Positions 28,158 through 40,449 of a stretch of 50,568 nucleotides of DNA are shown here, one piece after another. The notes under the pieces are model-generated. The model was given only the letters and a program-made list of their open reading frames with translations, ran no database searches and was not told where the DNA came from. The stretch comes from Nevskia soli DSM 19509 (lineage in GTDB: Bacteria > Pseudomonadota > Gammaproteobacteria > Nevskiales > Nevskiaceae): NCBI RefSeq assembly GCF_000711955.1, contig NZ_JONR01000035.1:1-50568 (forward strand), written 5' to 3'. The stretch's first letter is position 1. Each line of letters starts with the position of its first letter. The translations under genes and the position numbers were made by a program.

Positions 28158-28424
28158 AGAGCCTGTAACAGAATGAATCGCGCCTGCGACGGCGGTCATT
28201 TTTGCGCAGTGCAAGTCGGACAGAGTGCAGCATGGTGATTCCATGGTGCGCTCTGGCCGGCGCAGCAATGCGCAAAAATGGCCCCGTCCCGGAGGGTTGC
28301 GCCCAAAATCGCGCCAGGCTGCGTTGTCAGCCCCAGCCATGGAATCACCATGGCTGGGGCCTCCGCCTTGCCTGACGCGATTTTGGACTGCAACGCAGGT
28401 GCGATTCATTCTGTTACAGGCTCT
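28158..28424. mobile_element. MITE-like 267-bp element, copy 2
   Basis: Same length and architecture as the element at 8075-8341. Only two substitutions were seen in comparing the copies (GCAGCATGG here for GCGGCATGG, and CCCGGAGGG for CCCGAAGGG). The terminal inverted repeats and both internal hairpin arms are intact. It lies between the divergent lipoprotein and oxoprolinase-type genes and ends 20 bp before the latter's ATG. Flanks are TA on both sides if the element is taken from AGAGCC to GGCTCT, consistent with a 2-bp target duplication as in IS630/mariner-like elements. Copy 1 does not show this cleanly. Confidence 0.75.
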
Positions 28425-28443
28425 TAAGAAATTGCGGAATACG

Positions 28444-32052
<3,609 letters not shown>

Positions 32053-32204
32053 GATTTGCCATCGCAATGCGGTTCCCCTCTCCCTGGGCAGCGCAGGCAA
32101 TTGAGCTCAGCCGCTGCGCGGAAGATGGCGCGGGCTATATTCTCCGTATCGAATGGACTTCGGCGGATGGACACATGCAGGGCTTGGGATCAGTCAGAGG
32201 CTCC

Positions 32205-33098
32205 CTAGCGGCCCGCCACCGGCATCGACACCGTCTCCTTCGAATGCCAGATCGCCCAGCTGACCCCGGCAAACACCGAGTACCCCATCGTGCTCTTCGA
32301 CAGCGGGCTGTCCTCGTTGCGAGCCCCGGAGTAATCGTCGATGCGGCCGAAGATGAACAGGCGGAAATCCTTGCCCAGCTTGCGGCCGATGCCCATTTCC
32401 AGGCGCGAGCCGAAGTAGCCGCCGTGGGCCTGGTAGGCGGGCCTGTCGGGCAGGGCGTATTGCGGGTCCACCTGGTAGAAATACTGCTGGAAGCGCCCGC
32501 TGGCGAATTCCGGCCCGACGCTGACGGAGCCGTTCCACTTGGTACCGAACAGGGAGCGGGTCTGGATGCCGATGTCGGGAGTGAACACCAGGCCCTCGTA
32601 GGCGAAATGCAGGCCGTTGAGCGAGACCACCGCCCGCACCGGCAGCTGCAGCAGCACGCTGCTGTTCTCGGATGGGTGGTCGAGGGTGATCTTCAGGTTC
32701 GGTCCCAGTTGCAGCAGGTACTTCAGGTCCGGCATGCCGGCACGCGGCCCGGCCGAGTCCGAGTGGCTGGAGAAGGAGACGCCGCCGCTGACATCCAGTT
32801 CCATGTTGGAACGCACGTCGGCGCGCAGATGCGCGCCGTTCTCGTCGGAACGGAACAGGTGACCGCGGTAGATGAAATACGGGAAGGGGACGAAACGGGC
32901 GCTGTAATTGTCCGCCGCGGGATAGTCCGGCACCGTACCGGCGATTGCGCCGACGCCCACTTCCCATAGGGGCTGCACGGTGTTGCCGATGGGCGCGGAG
33001 TCCACGGCGGGGACGGAGTCATCGGCCATTACGGCCTGCGCCGATAGCAGTGCGGTCAGGAGCAGGGCGGTGCCGCGGGCTTGGCGGATGAAATTCAC
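32205..33098 (-). CDS. MipA/OmpV-family outer membrane protein
   Basis: A 297-residue outer-membrane beta-barrel with a signal peptide (about residues 1-25, ending AVMADD). The mature N-terminus carries the family pattern WEVGVGAIAGTVPDYPAADNY and FPYFIYRGHLFRSDENG. It ends on an aromatic, barrel-like stretch with GYSVFAGVSWAIWHS. MipA of E. coli interacts with the murein enzymes MltA and PBP1b; OmpV-type members act as porins or adhesins. No murein gene is adjacent and no two-component system is next to it, so the exact role is open. It is convergent with the oxoprolinase-type gene. Confidence 0.88.
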   Translation of the reverse strand: MNFIRQARGTALLLTALLSAQAVMADDSVPAVDSAPIGNTVQPLWEVGVGAIAGTVPDYPAADNYSARFVPFPYFIYRGHLFRSDENGAHLRADVRSNMELDVSGGVSFSSHSDSAGPRAGMPDLKYLLQLGPNLKITLDHPSENSSVLLQLPVRAVVSLNGLHFAYEGLVFTPDIGIQTRSLFGTKWNGSVSVGPEFASGRFQQYFYQVDPQYALPDRPAYQAHGGYFGSRLEMGIGRKLGKDFRLFIFGRIDDYSGARNEDSPLSKSTMGYSVFAGVSWAIWHSKETVSMPVAGR

Positions 33099-33221
33099 GG
33101 AATGCGGATTCCACGGTTGGGGTGAACCTGATTGTGCCTGTTCGGAGCCGCTCGCGGGCGTTCCTGGCTGCTGGCATCATCCAGGCATGAGCACCACCTT
33201 TCCACATTGCGGGATTCGTGC

Positions 33222-33728
33222 ATGAACGAGCAGGGCCGGGTTCGGCCGGGGCAACACCGCGACGACGCCGCGATCCTCACGCTGGAGGAGCTGTTTCCCG
33301 GCGACCGCATGTCGATGCGCTCGGTGCGGCACTTCCTGAAGTCGCCGTCAGCCCGCACCTGGGTGGCGGAGCTGGAGGGCGCGGTGGTCGGCAACCTGAT
33401 CCTGCTGACGCGCAGGAGCAGCCGCGTCGCCCGCATCTATTCCGTGGTGGTGGCGCCGCCGGCGCGCGGCCGCCGCTTCGCCGAACGCCTGATCCGCGCC
33501 GCCGAGGCCGAGGCGCAGGCCCTGGGCCTGAAGCAGATCAAGCTCGAAGTGCGCGCGGACAACGCCGCGGCGCGGGCGCTGTACGCCAAGCTGGGCTATG
33601 TCGAGGACGAGGCGCTGCCCGGCTATTACGAGGACGGCGCGGATGGTCTGCGCCTGTGCCATACCTTCGGCCATGAGCCGGCCGCACCCGCTCCGGAATC
33701 TTTACCGTCACCCGCCGAGCGGCGCTGA
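33222..33728 (+). CDS. GNAT family N-acetyltransferase (RimI-like)
   Basis: 168 residues. The acetyl-CoA binding strand and loop are IYSVVVAPPARGRRFAERLIR (motif A, about residues 77-97), followed by IKLEVRADNAAARALYAKLGY (motif B), the usual RimI-type order. The start is ATG 33222; a longer frame begins at 33132 but adds no conserved sequence. The Pro/Ala-rich tail (about 150-168) is probably disordered. Target amine unknown. It is followed at 137 bp by the DedA-rhodanese gene. Confidence 0.85.
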   Translation: MNEQGRVRPGQHRDDAAILTLEELFPGDRMSMRSVRHFLKSPSARTWVAELEGAVVGNLILLTRRSSRVARIYSVVVAPPARGRRFAERLIRAAEAEAQALGLKQIKLEVRADNAAARALYAKLGYVEDEALPGYYEDGADGLRLCHTFGHEPAAPAPESLPSPAERR

Positions 33729-33864
33729 CGTTCCACGGACACAGGCGTAAGATGCGCCCGCCTTGAACAGTGTCCGCGATGCCACCAGATTCACAGCGGC
33801 GCTACCAGGGGTGGCAATGACGCCGTATCCGAGGGTCTCGCCGTTTTGAGTTGAGGGTCTGATC

Positions 33865-34815
33865 GTGACCGCTTTCATCCGCAACCTGCCCGAACACGGC
33901 GCCCTGCTGGTATTCCTGGCGGTGCTGCTGGAACAGGCCGGCCTGCCGCTGCCCTCCTTCACCGTGCTGGTCGCGGCCGGCGCCCTGGTGGCCGAGGGCC
34001 AGGTCTCGGCCTTCGCGGTGCTGGGCTCGGCCGTGATCGCCGCAATGCTGGCCAATATGGCTTGGTACCTCGCCGGCGTGCGCTACGGCCAGAAGGTGTT
34101 GCGCCTGCTCTGCCGCGTCTCCCTGTCCCCCGATACCTGCGTACGCATGACGCAGTCCATCTTCCAGCGCTGGGGCCTGGCCTCGCTGCTGTTCTCCAAG
34201 TTCGTGCCGGGAATTTCCCTGGTGGCGCCGCCCATTGCCGGCGCGGTGCGCATGCCCCTGGTGCGCTTCCTCGCCGCCTCCTCGGCTGGGACCCTCCTAT
34301 GGGGCGTCATTTACCTGAGCCTGGGCTACCTGTTCCGCGACCAGATCACCGCGGTGTTCGACTACGGCACGCAGCACCTGCAGGTGGTCCTGCATGTGCT
34401 GGCGGTGATGCTGGTGATGTATATCGCCTACCGCGCCATCCAGCGCTGGCTGGTGGCGCGGGGCGGCGGCGTGCCGCGCATCGAGGCGGCCGAGCTGCGC
34501 GACCTGCTCAACCTGGAGCCGCGCCCGCTGATCCTGGACTTGCGTTCCGGCCTGATACGCGACGACAAAAGCGGCGTGCCCGGCGCGGTGGCGGTCGAAC
34601 TGGCCGAGATCGAGCGCAAGGGCAAGACCTTCCCCTACGATTTTCCCTACGACCGCGACATCGTCGCCTACTGCGCCTGCCCCAACGACGTTTCGGCGGT
34701 GCGGGCGGCGCGGGCCCTGCGCCGCCGCGGTTACCTGCGCGCGGTGGTCCTGCGCGGCGGCGCCGAAGCCTGGAATGGCGGGCCCGGGTTCGACGAAGCC
34801 TTGTCGGCGAAATAA
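33865..34815 (+). CDS. DedA-family membrane protein fused to a rhodanese domain
   Basis: 316 residues. The N-terminal DedA/VTT part (about 1-195) has hydrophobic helices and the signatures EQAGLPLPSFTVLVAAGAL and SKFVPGISLVAPPIAGAVRM with its essential-type Arg. The C-terminal cytoplasmic rhodanese (about 205-312) has LILDLRSG and the active-site loop IVAYCACPNDVSAVRAA, with catalytic Cys270. DedA proteins are linked to lipid carrier or phospholipid flipping and proton homeostasis. The rhodanese would bind sulfur or act as a sensor. This fusion is widespread in proteobacteria, so it is real and not a frameshift artefact. Confidence 0.9.
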   Translation: MTAFIRNLPEHGALLVFLAVLLEQAGLPLPSFTVLVAAGALVAEGQVSAFAVLGSAVIAAMLANMAWYLAGVRYGQKVLRLLCRVSLSPDTCVRMTQSIFQRWGLASLLFSKFVPGISLVAPPIAGAVRMPLVRFLAASSAGTLLWGVIYLSLGYLFRDQITAVFDYGTQHLQVVLHVLAVMLVMYIAYRAIQRWLVARGGGVPRIEAAELRDLLNLEPRPLILDLRSGLIRDDKSGVPGAVAVELAEIERKGKTFPYDFPYDRDIVAYCACPNDVSAVRAARALRRRGYLRAVVLRGGAEAWNGGPGFDEALSAK

Positions 34816-34874
34816 GGCGGGGAAGGGGCGGCTTTGCCGCTGACAATCCCCGCGTCAGCGCCCGGTTGCCGGCT

Positions 34875-35129
34875 TCAGTTGTCCGGCAGCGTGATGTTCA
34901 GCTCCAGCACTTCCAGGCCGCCCTCGCGCTGCACCGAGAACTGCACCGCTTCGTCCGGCACCTGGATGTACTTGCGCACCACGCCGAGCAGTTCTTCGCG
35001 CAGCTTGGGCAGGTAGGAGGGACCGTTGGCCTGGCCGGAACGCTGGTAGGCCACGGCCAGCATCAGCCGGTCCTTGGCGGTCTTGGCGGTGTTGCTTTTC
35101 TCGGCGCGGAAGAATTTTAGCCAATCCAT
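34875..35129 (-). CDS. minE: Cell division topological specificity factor MinE
   Basis: 84 residues, the normal MinE length (88 in E. coli). The N-terminal membrane/MinD-binding segment starts MDWLKFF. The contact helix is AKDRLMLAVAYQR, followed by the dimerising beta domain PKLREELLGVVRKYIQV and LELNITLPDN. It stimulates MinD ATPase and drives pole-to-pole oscillation. The start overlaps the minD stop as ATGA. It is the last gene of the minCDE operon. Confidence 0.97.
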   Translation of the reverse strand: MDWLKFFRAEKSNTAKTAKDRLMLAVAYQRSGQANGPSYLPKLREELLGVVRKYIQVPDEAVQFSVQREGGLEVLELNITLPDN

Positions 35130-35941
35130 CAGTTCGCTCCGAACAGCTTGCTGAACAGGCCCTTTTTCTGCTCGGTGATGAAGCGGTGGGGCACCTCGTC
35201 GCCGAGGAAGCGCGCCACCAGGTCCTGGTAGGCGAGGCCCGCATCGCTGCCTTCCTCGCGGATCACCGGCACGCCGCTGTTGGAGCAGGTCAGCACGGTG
35301 GGGGATTCCGGCACCACGCCGAGCAGGGGAATCGCCAGGATTTCCTTGACGTCCTCCAGCGACAGCATCTCGCCCTTGGCCACGCGCGCCGGGTTGTAGC
35401 GCGTCAGCACCAAGTGCTCCTTGACCTTGGATTCGCCGCGCTCGGCCAGCCGCGCCTTGCTGGAGAGGATGCCCAGCACGCGATCCGAATCGCGCACCGA
35501 AGACACTTCCGGATTGGTCACCACCAGGGCCTCGTCGGCGAAATACATCGCCAGGAAGGCGCCCCGCTCGATGCCGGCCGGCGAGTCGCAGACGATGTAA
35601 TCGAAGTCCTGCGACAGCTCGTTGAGCACCCGCTCCACGCCTTCCTGCGACAGGGCGTCCTTGTCGCGGGTCTGGCTGGCGGCCAGGATGTGCAGCTGGT
35701 CCAGGTGCTTGTCCTTGATCAGGGCCTGCTTCAGGGTCGCCTCGCCGTTGATGACGTTGACGAAATCGAACACCACGCGCCGCTCTACGCCCATGATCAG
35801 GTCGAGGTTGCGCAGGCCGACGTCGAAGTCGATGACCGCGGTTTTCTTGCCGCGCATGGCGAGGCCGGTGGCGAACGAGGCGCTGGTGGTGGTTTTACCC
35901 ACGCCGCCCTTGCCGGATGTGACTACGATGATCTTGGCCAA
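35129..35941 (-). CDS. minD: Septum site-determining ATPase MinD
   Basis: 270 residues from a TTG start at 35941, exactly the E. coli MinD length. The open frame continues 13 codons upstream to an ATG at 35980. The conserved start (M)AKIIVVTSGKGGVGKTTTS, however, begins at this TTG, and AAGGAG lies 5 nt before it. The deviant Walker A motif KGGVGKTT is at residues 10-17, and the C-terminal amphipathic membrane helix is KKGLFSKLFGAN. MinD recruits MinC to the membrane and hydrolyses ATP when stimulated by MinE. The stop overlaps the minE start. Confidence 0.96.
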   Translation of the reverse strand: MAKIIVVTSGKGGVGKTTTSASFATGLAMRGKKTAVIDFDVGLRNLDLIMGVERRVVFDFVNVINGEATLKQALIKDKHLDQLHILAASQTRDKDALSQEGVERVLNELSQDFDYIVCDSPAGIERGAFLAMYFADEALVVTNPEVSSVRDSDRVLGILSSKARLAERGESKVKEHLVLTRYNPARVAKGEMLSLEDVKEILAIPLLGVVPESPTVLTCSNSGVPVIREEGSDAGLAYQDLVARFLGDEVPHRFITEQKKGLFSKLFGAN

Positions 35942-36049
35942 CGGTGCTCCTTGGTTAAGCGGTGAATCGAGAATAGGCAATCGGGAAGGGGAAAAGTGAG
36001 CGCCGCTGCGCAGTTCCGCCGCCGCTCCTGTCCCGCTTCCTGTACAGGT

Positions 36050-36751
36050 TCATATCTTGTGCGGCTCGATCTTGAGCCGCCCTTGTTCGAGATAGGCCAT
36101 CGCGGAGACTCCGCGCGGGCCGTCCTTGATTTGTTCCGATACCGCGTAGATGCCGGCGATGGCGATCAGCTCGGCCTCCAGCTTGCGGCAGAAGACGCGG
36201 GCGCCCTCGTCGCCGCGGGCTCCGGCAATGGCGCGGCCGGCCAGCTTGCCGTAGACGTGGACGCAGCCGTCGGCGATGACTTCCGCCCCGGGGCTGACCG
36301 TGTTGAGCACCACCAGGTCGCCGTACTCGGCGTAGATCTGCTGCCCGGAGCGCACCGGCTCGGTGATGATGCGGGCCGCCCGGCGCGGGCCGGCCGCGGG
36401 CGCCGCGGCCTGGGGTGCGGCCTTGGCCGGTTCCGGCGCGGCTGCTGCGCCCTTGCCCGAATCCTTCGACACCACCGCCAGGCCCAGCCCCTTGGCCGCC
36501 GCGGCCAGGGGGCCCTCGGACACCGCCAGCGGCTGCATGCCGACGCCGCGCATCGCCTCCAGCAGGGCCGGCAGATCGGTCTCGAACTCGCTGTCGATCA
36601 CCACCGCCATGCCCTTGACCGCCTGCGGCATCTGTTTTGCGAGTTGTTCGATATGCGCGCGGATCGCGGCGGTGTCGGGGTCGAGCACCCGCACGCGTGT
36701 GATCGACAACATGCGGCCCTTGATTTCCAGGGCGGTGCGGGAACGGGTCAT
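36050..36751 (-). CDS. minC: Septum site-determining protein MinC
   Basis: 233 residues from ATG 36751. The N-terminal FtsZ-inhibiting domain covers about residues 1-105. An Ala/Pro-rich linker follows (about 105-130: AAAAPEPAKAAPQAAAP). The C-terminal beta-helix domain has GDLVVLNTVSPGAEVIADG, HVYGKLAGRAIAGARGDEGAR and FCRKLEAELIAIAGIY, the MinD-binding and dimerisation side. The open frame extends far upstream on this strand but as a shadow of the ATP-grasp gene. It is the first gene of minCDE, separated from minD by 108 bp. Confidence 0.95.
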   Translation of the reverse strand: MTRSRTALEIKGRMLSITRVRVLDPDTAAIRAHIEQLAKQMPQAVKGMAVVIDSEFETDLPALLEAMRGVGMQPLAVSEGPLAAAAKGLGLAVVSKDSGKGAAAAPEPAKAAPQAAAPAAGPRRAARIITEPVRSGQQIYAEYGDLVVLNTVSPGAEVIADGCVHVYGKLAGRAIAGARGDEGARVFCRKLEAELIAIAGIYAVSEQIKDGPRGVSAMAYLEQGRLKIEPHKI

Positions 36752-36928
36752 CAGGTTTGCGGTCTTGGATATGCCGGTGATTGTAGGGGACGCGCGCCGC
36801 GTGGCTTGGGTTTTGCTTCGCGTTCCTGCTAGGTTAGAGAGCAAATCCCGCAAGATCAATGCGTCGGCGCGGTTTTGACGCTTTGCGGTCCTGCGGTTCC
36901 CAAGGAAAAAAAGGAAAAAGACGAACAG

Positions 36929-38434
36929 ATGGCTTTCGAGTGGAGCCAGTACCGGTGTCAGGACGCCTACGACGAACTGTTTGAGAGGCCGGGCGTGCCG
37001 CGGGCGGGGGCCAAGCAGCTGCTCAGCTACCTGCAGGGCATCTCCGCCAAGGATCTGGCCGACCGGCGTGTAGCGGCCGACCTGGCCATCAAGGTGATGG
37101 GCATCACCTTCACCGTCTATTCCGAGGGCAAGACACTGGATCGCGCCTGGCCTTTCGACATGATCCCCAGGGTCATCGCGCGCAAGGAGTGGGAGCGCAC
37201 CGAGCGCGGCCTGAAGCAGCGCGTCAACGCGCTCAATCACTTCATCCAGGACATCTACGGCGATCAAAAAATCGTCAAGGACAAGGTGGTCCCGCCCGAG
37301 GTCCTGGTCGATTCGGTCAATTTCCGCCCGCAATGCGTCGGCGTGCAGCCCAAATTCGGCGTGTGGGCGCATATCTGCGGCAGCGACCTGGTGCGCGACG
37401 GCGACGGCACCCTGTACGTGCTGGAAGACAACCTGCGCGTCCCCTCCGGCGTCTCCTACATGCTGGAAAACCGCATGGTGATCAAGCGGGTCTGGCCGGA
37501 GCTGTTCGAGACCAGCAACATCCTGCCGGTGGACGACTACCCGGCCCAGCTCTACGACACCCTGGCGGCGCTGAGCCCGCGTCCCGGCGACCAGCCGAAG
37601 ATGGTGCTGCTCACTCCCGGCATCTACAACTCGGCCTATTTCGAGCACGCCTACCTGGCGCAGCAGATGGGCATCGAGCTGGTCGAAGGCACCGACCTGT
37701 TCGTCGATGACGACGACTGCGTCTACATGCGCACCATCTACGGTCCCAAGCGGGTCGACGTCATCTACCGCCGCATCGACGACCTGTTCATCGACCCGGA
37801 AGCGTTCCGCCCGGACTCGGTCCTCGGCGTGAAGGGCCTGATGCGCGCCTGGATCCGCGGCAAGGTCGGCCTGGCCAACGCCCCCGGCGCCGGCGTGGCC
37901 GACGACAAGGTGATCTACGCCTTCGTCCCGGCGATGATCAAGTATTACCTCGACGAGGAGCCGATCCTGCCCAACGTGCCGAGTTTCCTGTGCATGGACG
38001 CCAAGCAGCGCAAGCACGTGCTGGCCAACCTGGACAAGCTGGTGGTCAAGCCGGCCAACGAGTCGGGCGGCTACGGCATGCTCATCGGCCCGCGCGCCTC
38101 GAAGGAGGAGCGCGAGAAATTCCGCGGCCTGATCGAGGCCAATCCGCGCAACTACATGGCCCAGCCGACCCTGTCCCTGTCCACCGCGCCGACCATCACC
38201 GACGACGGCGTCGAACCGCGCCACCTCGACCTGCGGCCGTTCATCCTGTCGCGCGGCGAGAGCACCTACGTCACCACCGGCGGCCTCACCCGCGTCGCCC
38301 TGGTCAAGGGCTCGCTGGTGGTCAACAGCTCGCAGGGCGGCGGCAGCAAGGACACCTGGGTGGTCGACCTCGACGAGGACCTCGAACAACGCCAGTTGCA
38401 GTCGCAAAGCCAGTCCACGGGAGGGCCGCGCTGA
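36929..38434 (+). CDS. Circularly permuted ATP-grasp family protein
   Basis: A 501-residue protein of the circularly permuted ATP-grasp type (COG2308). Recognisable segments are FTVYSEGKTLDRAWPFDMIPR, RVNALNHFIQDIYGD, HICGSDLVRDGDGTLYVLED, DNLRVPSGVSYMLENR, VVKPANESGGYGML and HLDLRPFILS. The family forms amide or peptide bonds and is usually encoded with alpha-E, transglutaminase-like and Anbu genes. The start is ATG 36929, with GGAAAAAG upstream; an in-frame ATG at 36875 is possible but adds only a Lys-rich stretch. The stop and the next start share one base (TGATG), so the alpha-E protein is co-translated. Confidence 0.9.
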   Translation: MAFEWSQYRCQDAYDELFERPGVPRAGAKQLLSYLQGISAKDLADRRVAADLAIKVMGITFTVYSEGKTLDRAWPFDMIPRVIARKEWERTERGLKQRVNALNHFIQDIYGDQKIVKDKVVPPEVLVDSVNFRPQCVGVQPKFGVWAHICGSDLVRDGDGTLYVLEDNLRVPSGVSYMLENRMVIKRVWPELFETSNILPVDDYPAQLYDTLAALSPRPGDQPKMVLLTPGIYNSAYFEHAYLAQQMGIELVEGTDLFVDDDDCVYMRTIYGPKRVDVIYRRIDDLFIDPEAFRPDSVLGVKGLMRAWIRGKVGLANAPGAGVADDKVIYAFVPAMIKYYLDEEPILPNVPSFLCMDAKQRKHVLANLDKLVVKPANESGGYGMLIGPRASKEEREKFRGLIEANPRNYMAQPTLSLSTAPTITDDGVEPRHLDLRPFILSRGESTYVTTGGLTRVALVKGSLVVNSSQGGGSKDTWVVDLDEDLEQRQLQSQSQSTGGPR

Positions 38435-39372
38435 TGCTGTCCCGCGTCGCCGACAACCTCTACTGGTTCGGGCGCTACCTGCAGCGCGCCGAAAACACCG
38501 CCCGCCTGATCAACGTCAACGCCATCCTGATGCTGGACCTGCCGCGGCGCATGACGCTCGGCTGGGGCCCGCTGATCGAGATCGTCGGCGCCGAGAGCAC
38601 CTTCCGCGAGCATTACGAGGAGGCCACCGAGGAAAACGTGGTGCGCTTCCTCATCGCCGACCCGCGCAACCCCGGCTCGATCCAGTCCTCCCTCTACAAC
38701 GCCCGCGAAATCCTGCGCACGGTGCGCGACACCATGCCGCGCGAGACCTGGGAGCGGCTCAACGACCTGTATTTCTACGTGCAGGAGCGCGGCGAGGCGG
38801 GCATCCCGCGCAACCACCGCCAGGCCTTCCTGAGCGAGGTGGTCAACCGCACCCTGCTGATCTACAGCGTGCTGACCAGCAACATGAGCCGCGATGTCGG
38901 CTTCCAGTTCCTGCGCATCGGCACCAATCTCGAGCAGTGCGACATGACCTCGCGCATCCTCGACGTGCGCTCCACCCGTCTCGGCCGCGAAATCTCGGGA
39001 CCGGACCTGTCGCCCTTCGAAAACATCATCTGGATGAGCGTATTGCGCTCGCTCACCGCCTACCAGATGTACCGCAAGCACATGAAGACGCGGGTCAACG
39101 GCGCCGGCGTGCTGCGCTTCCTGCTGCAGAACCGCGAATTCCCGCGCAGCATCATGTTCTGCCTGTCGCAGGTCGCCTCGACGCTGCCGACCCTGCCCGA
39201 AAGCCGCAAGATCGAGCGCTCGATCGAGCGCATCCGCGCCCTCTCGCGCGACGCAAACATCGACGCCCTGCTCAAGGCGGAATTCGGCGTGCCGGGCCTG
39301 ATGGACGAAATCCAGATCGGCCTGGGCGAGCTGCACGAGGCCCTGGCCGCCGCCTATTTCAAAGTGGCTTAG
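38434..39372 (+). CDS. Alpha-E domain-containing protein (COG2307)
   Basis: A 312-residue, almost entirely helical protein of the alpha-E (DUF403) family. The start MLSRVADNLYWFGRYLQRAENTARL (residues 1-25) is the diagnostic opening. Later segments SSLYNAREILRTVRDTMPRETWE and FLRIGTNLEQCDMTSRILDVR are also conserved. These proteins partner ATP-grasp enzymes in gene clusters thought to make or attach a peptide. The molecular role is unproven. It overlaps the ATP-grasp stop by one base and has a GGGAGG ribosome site. The transglutaminase-like gene that often follows is not here. Confidence 0.9.
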   Translation: MLSRVADNLYWFGRYLQRAENTARLINVNAILMLDLPRRMTLGWGPLIEIVGAESTFREHYEEATEENVVRFLIADPRNPGSIQSSLYNAREILRTVRDTMPRETWERLNDLYFYVQERGEAGIPRNHRQAFLSEVVNRTLLIYSVLTSNMSRDVGFQFLRIGTNLEQCDMTSRILDVRSTRLGREISGPDLSPFENIIWMSVLRSLTAYQMYRKHMKTRVNGAGVLRFLLQNREFPRSIMFCLSQVASTLPTLPESRKIERSIERIRALSRDANIDALLKAEFGVPGLMDEIQIGLGELHEALAAAYFKVA

Positions 39373-39385
39373 CGGGAAAGGGTGA

Positions 39386-39445
39386 GCCACTCCAGCGAGC
39401 GAAGCTCGCTGGAGTGGCGAACGCCCGGCCATGGATGGCCGGGCC
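39386..39445. terminator. Double hairpin between the convergent alpha-E and Anbu genes
   Basis: The first is a perfect 15-bp stem, GCCACTCCAGCGAGC (39386-39400) with its complement at 39404-39418 and a GAA loop. The second is CCCGGCCAT-GG-ATGGCCGGG at about 39425-39444. Neither is followed by a T-run. They may act together as a bidirectional terminator or be a dispersed palindromic repeat. Confidence 0.45.
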
Positions 39446-39549
39446 GGGCTCTCCAGTAGCTGCAAGGTCTCGCCAGGGATGGCAGGGAACTGGCCGGTAA
39501 AGCCAGGTTCTTCGCTACGCTCAGAGCGACAAACAGCAGCTACGCGCGG

Positions 39550-40449
39550 TCAGTAACTCTGTCCGCCTGAACCGTTATTGCCGTTGTTGCCGCTGCCGAA
39601 CTGCATCTGCGCGGCGGCATTCAGGCCGTTCTGCTGTGTCTGCGCGCCCATTTGCGCCTGTGCCTGCGGTTGCTGCGACTGGGTCTGCACCTGCAGGGAC
39701 AGCTGCGGCTGCAGCTCCCACTCGAACTTGGGCAGGCTGCGCACCGCGTTTTCCAGCTGCCGTGCCCAGATTTCCTTGAGCTGCGAGTAATACGGCGTGT
39801 CCAGGTCCAGGCGCAGCGAGTGTTTCACCTTGAGGGCGTCGCGCGGGATGAAGGCCAGGTCCACCGGCGGCCCCACCGAGATGTTCGAGCGCATGGTCGA
39901 GTCCAGCGACACCAGGGCGCAGCGCGCCGCGTCCTCCAGCGTCACGTGCGGGCGAATGAAACGATCCAGGATCGGCTTGCCGTATTTGATCTCGCCGATC
40001 TGCAGGAATGGCGTCTCCGGGCTGGCGGCGATGCAGTTGCCGACCGGGTAGATCAGGTAGATCGCCGGCTCCTCGCCCTGGATCTGGCCGCCGAGGATCA
40101 GCGTGGTTTCGACGTTGAGGCTGCTGTACTGGCTCTGCAGCTGCTGCGTCACCTGCTTCTGCGCCCGCACCGAGAGCTGGCCGAGATAATCGGCGGCGTC
40201 GAACATGTGGCGCACGGTGCGCAGATTGACGGTGGCGGTGGGATCGTTGAGATCGCGCTGCGCCTGCGCCAGCACGTGCTGGGTGGTGGCCAGGTTGCCG
40301 GCCGACAGCACCACGAAGACGCGGTCGCCCGGAAACTCGAAGGTGTGCATCTTGTTGTAGGTGCGCACGTCGTCGACGCCCGCAGCTGTGCGCGTGTCGG
40401 CGGCCATTACCAGGCCTTCGTTGACTTTGATGGCGACGCAGTAAGTCAT
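39550..40449 (-). CDS. Anbu-type proteasome homologue (COG3484 peptidase)
   Basis: 299 residues of the Anbu (bacterial proteasome homologue) family, an N-terminal-nucleophile fold related to HslV. After removal of Met1 the N-terminus is Thr2 (MTYCVAIKV), the predicted nucleophile. Asp18 (MAADTR) and Lys33 (YNKMHTF) are in the catalytic positions. The core ends near residue 245. A low-complexity tail of about 50 residues rich in Gln, Asn, Ala and Gly follows (for example QTQSQQPQAQAQMG), not part of the core fold. It faces the ATP-grasp/alpha-E pair, its usual genomic partners, but on the opposite strand. Proteolytic activity of the family is weak or unproven. Confidence 0.9.
   Translation of the reverse strand: MTYCVAIKVNEGLVMAADTRTAAGVDDVRTYNKMHTFEFPGDRVFVVLSAGNLATTQHVLAQAQRDLNDPTATVNLRTVRHMFDAADYLGQLSVRAQKQVTQQLQSQYSSLNVETTLILGGQIQGEEPAIYLIYPVGNCIAASPETPFLQIGEIKYGKPILDRFIRPHVTLEDAARCALVSLDSTMRSNISVGPPVDLAFIPRDALKVKHSLRLDLDTPYYSQLKEIWARQLENAVRSLPKFEWELQPQLSLQVQTQSQQPQAQAQMGAQTQQNGLNAAAQMQFGSGNNGNNGSGGQSY

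Noticed and set aside
36752..38407. A long minus-strand open frame running into minC
   Set aside because: It is the antisense shadow of the ATP-grasp gene in high-GC DNA; minC family sequence begins at 36751.
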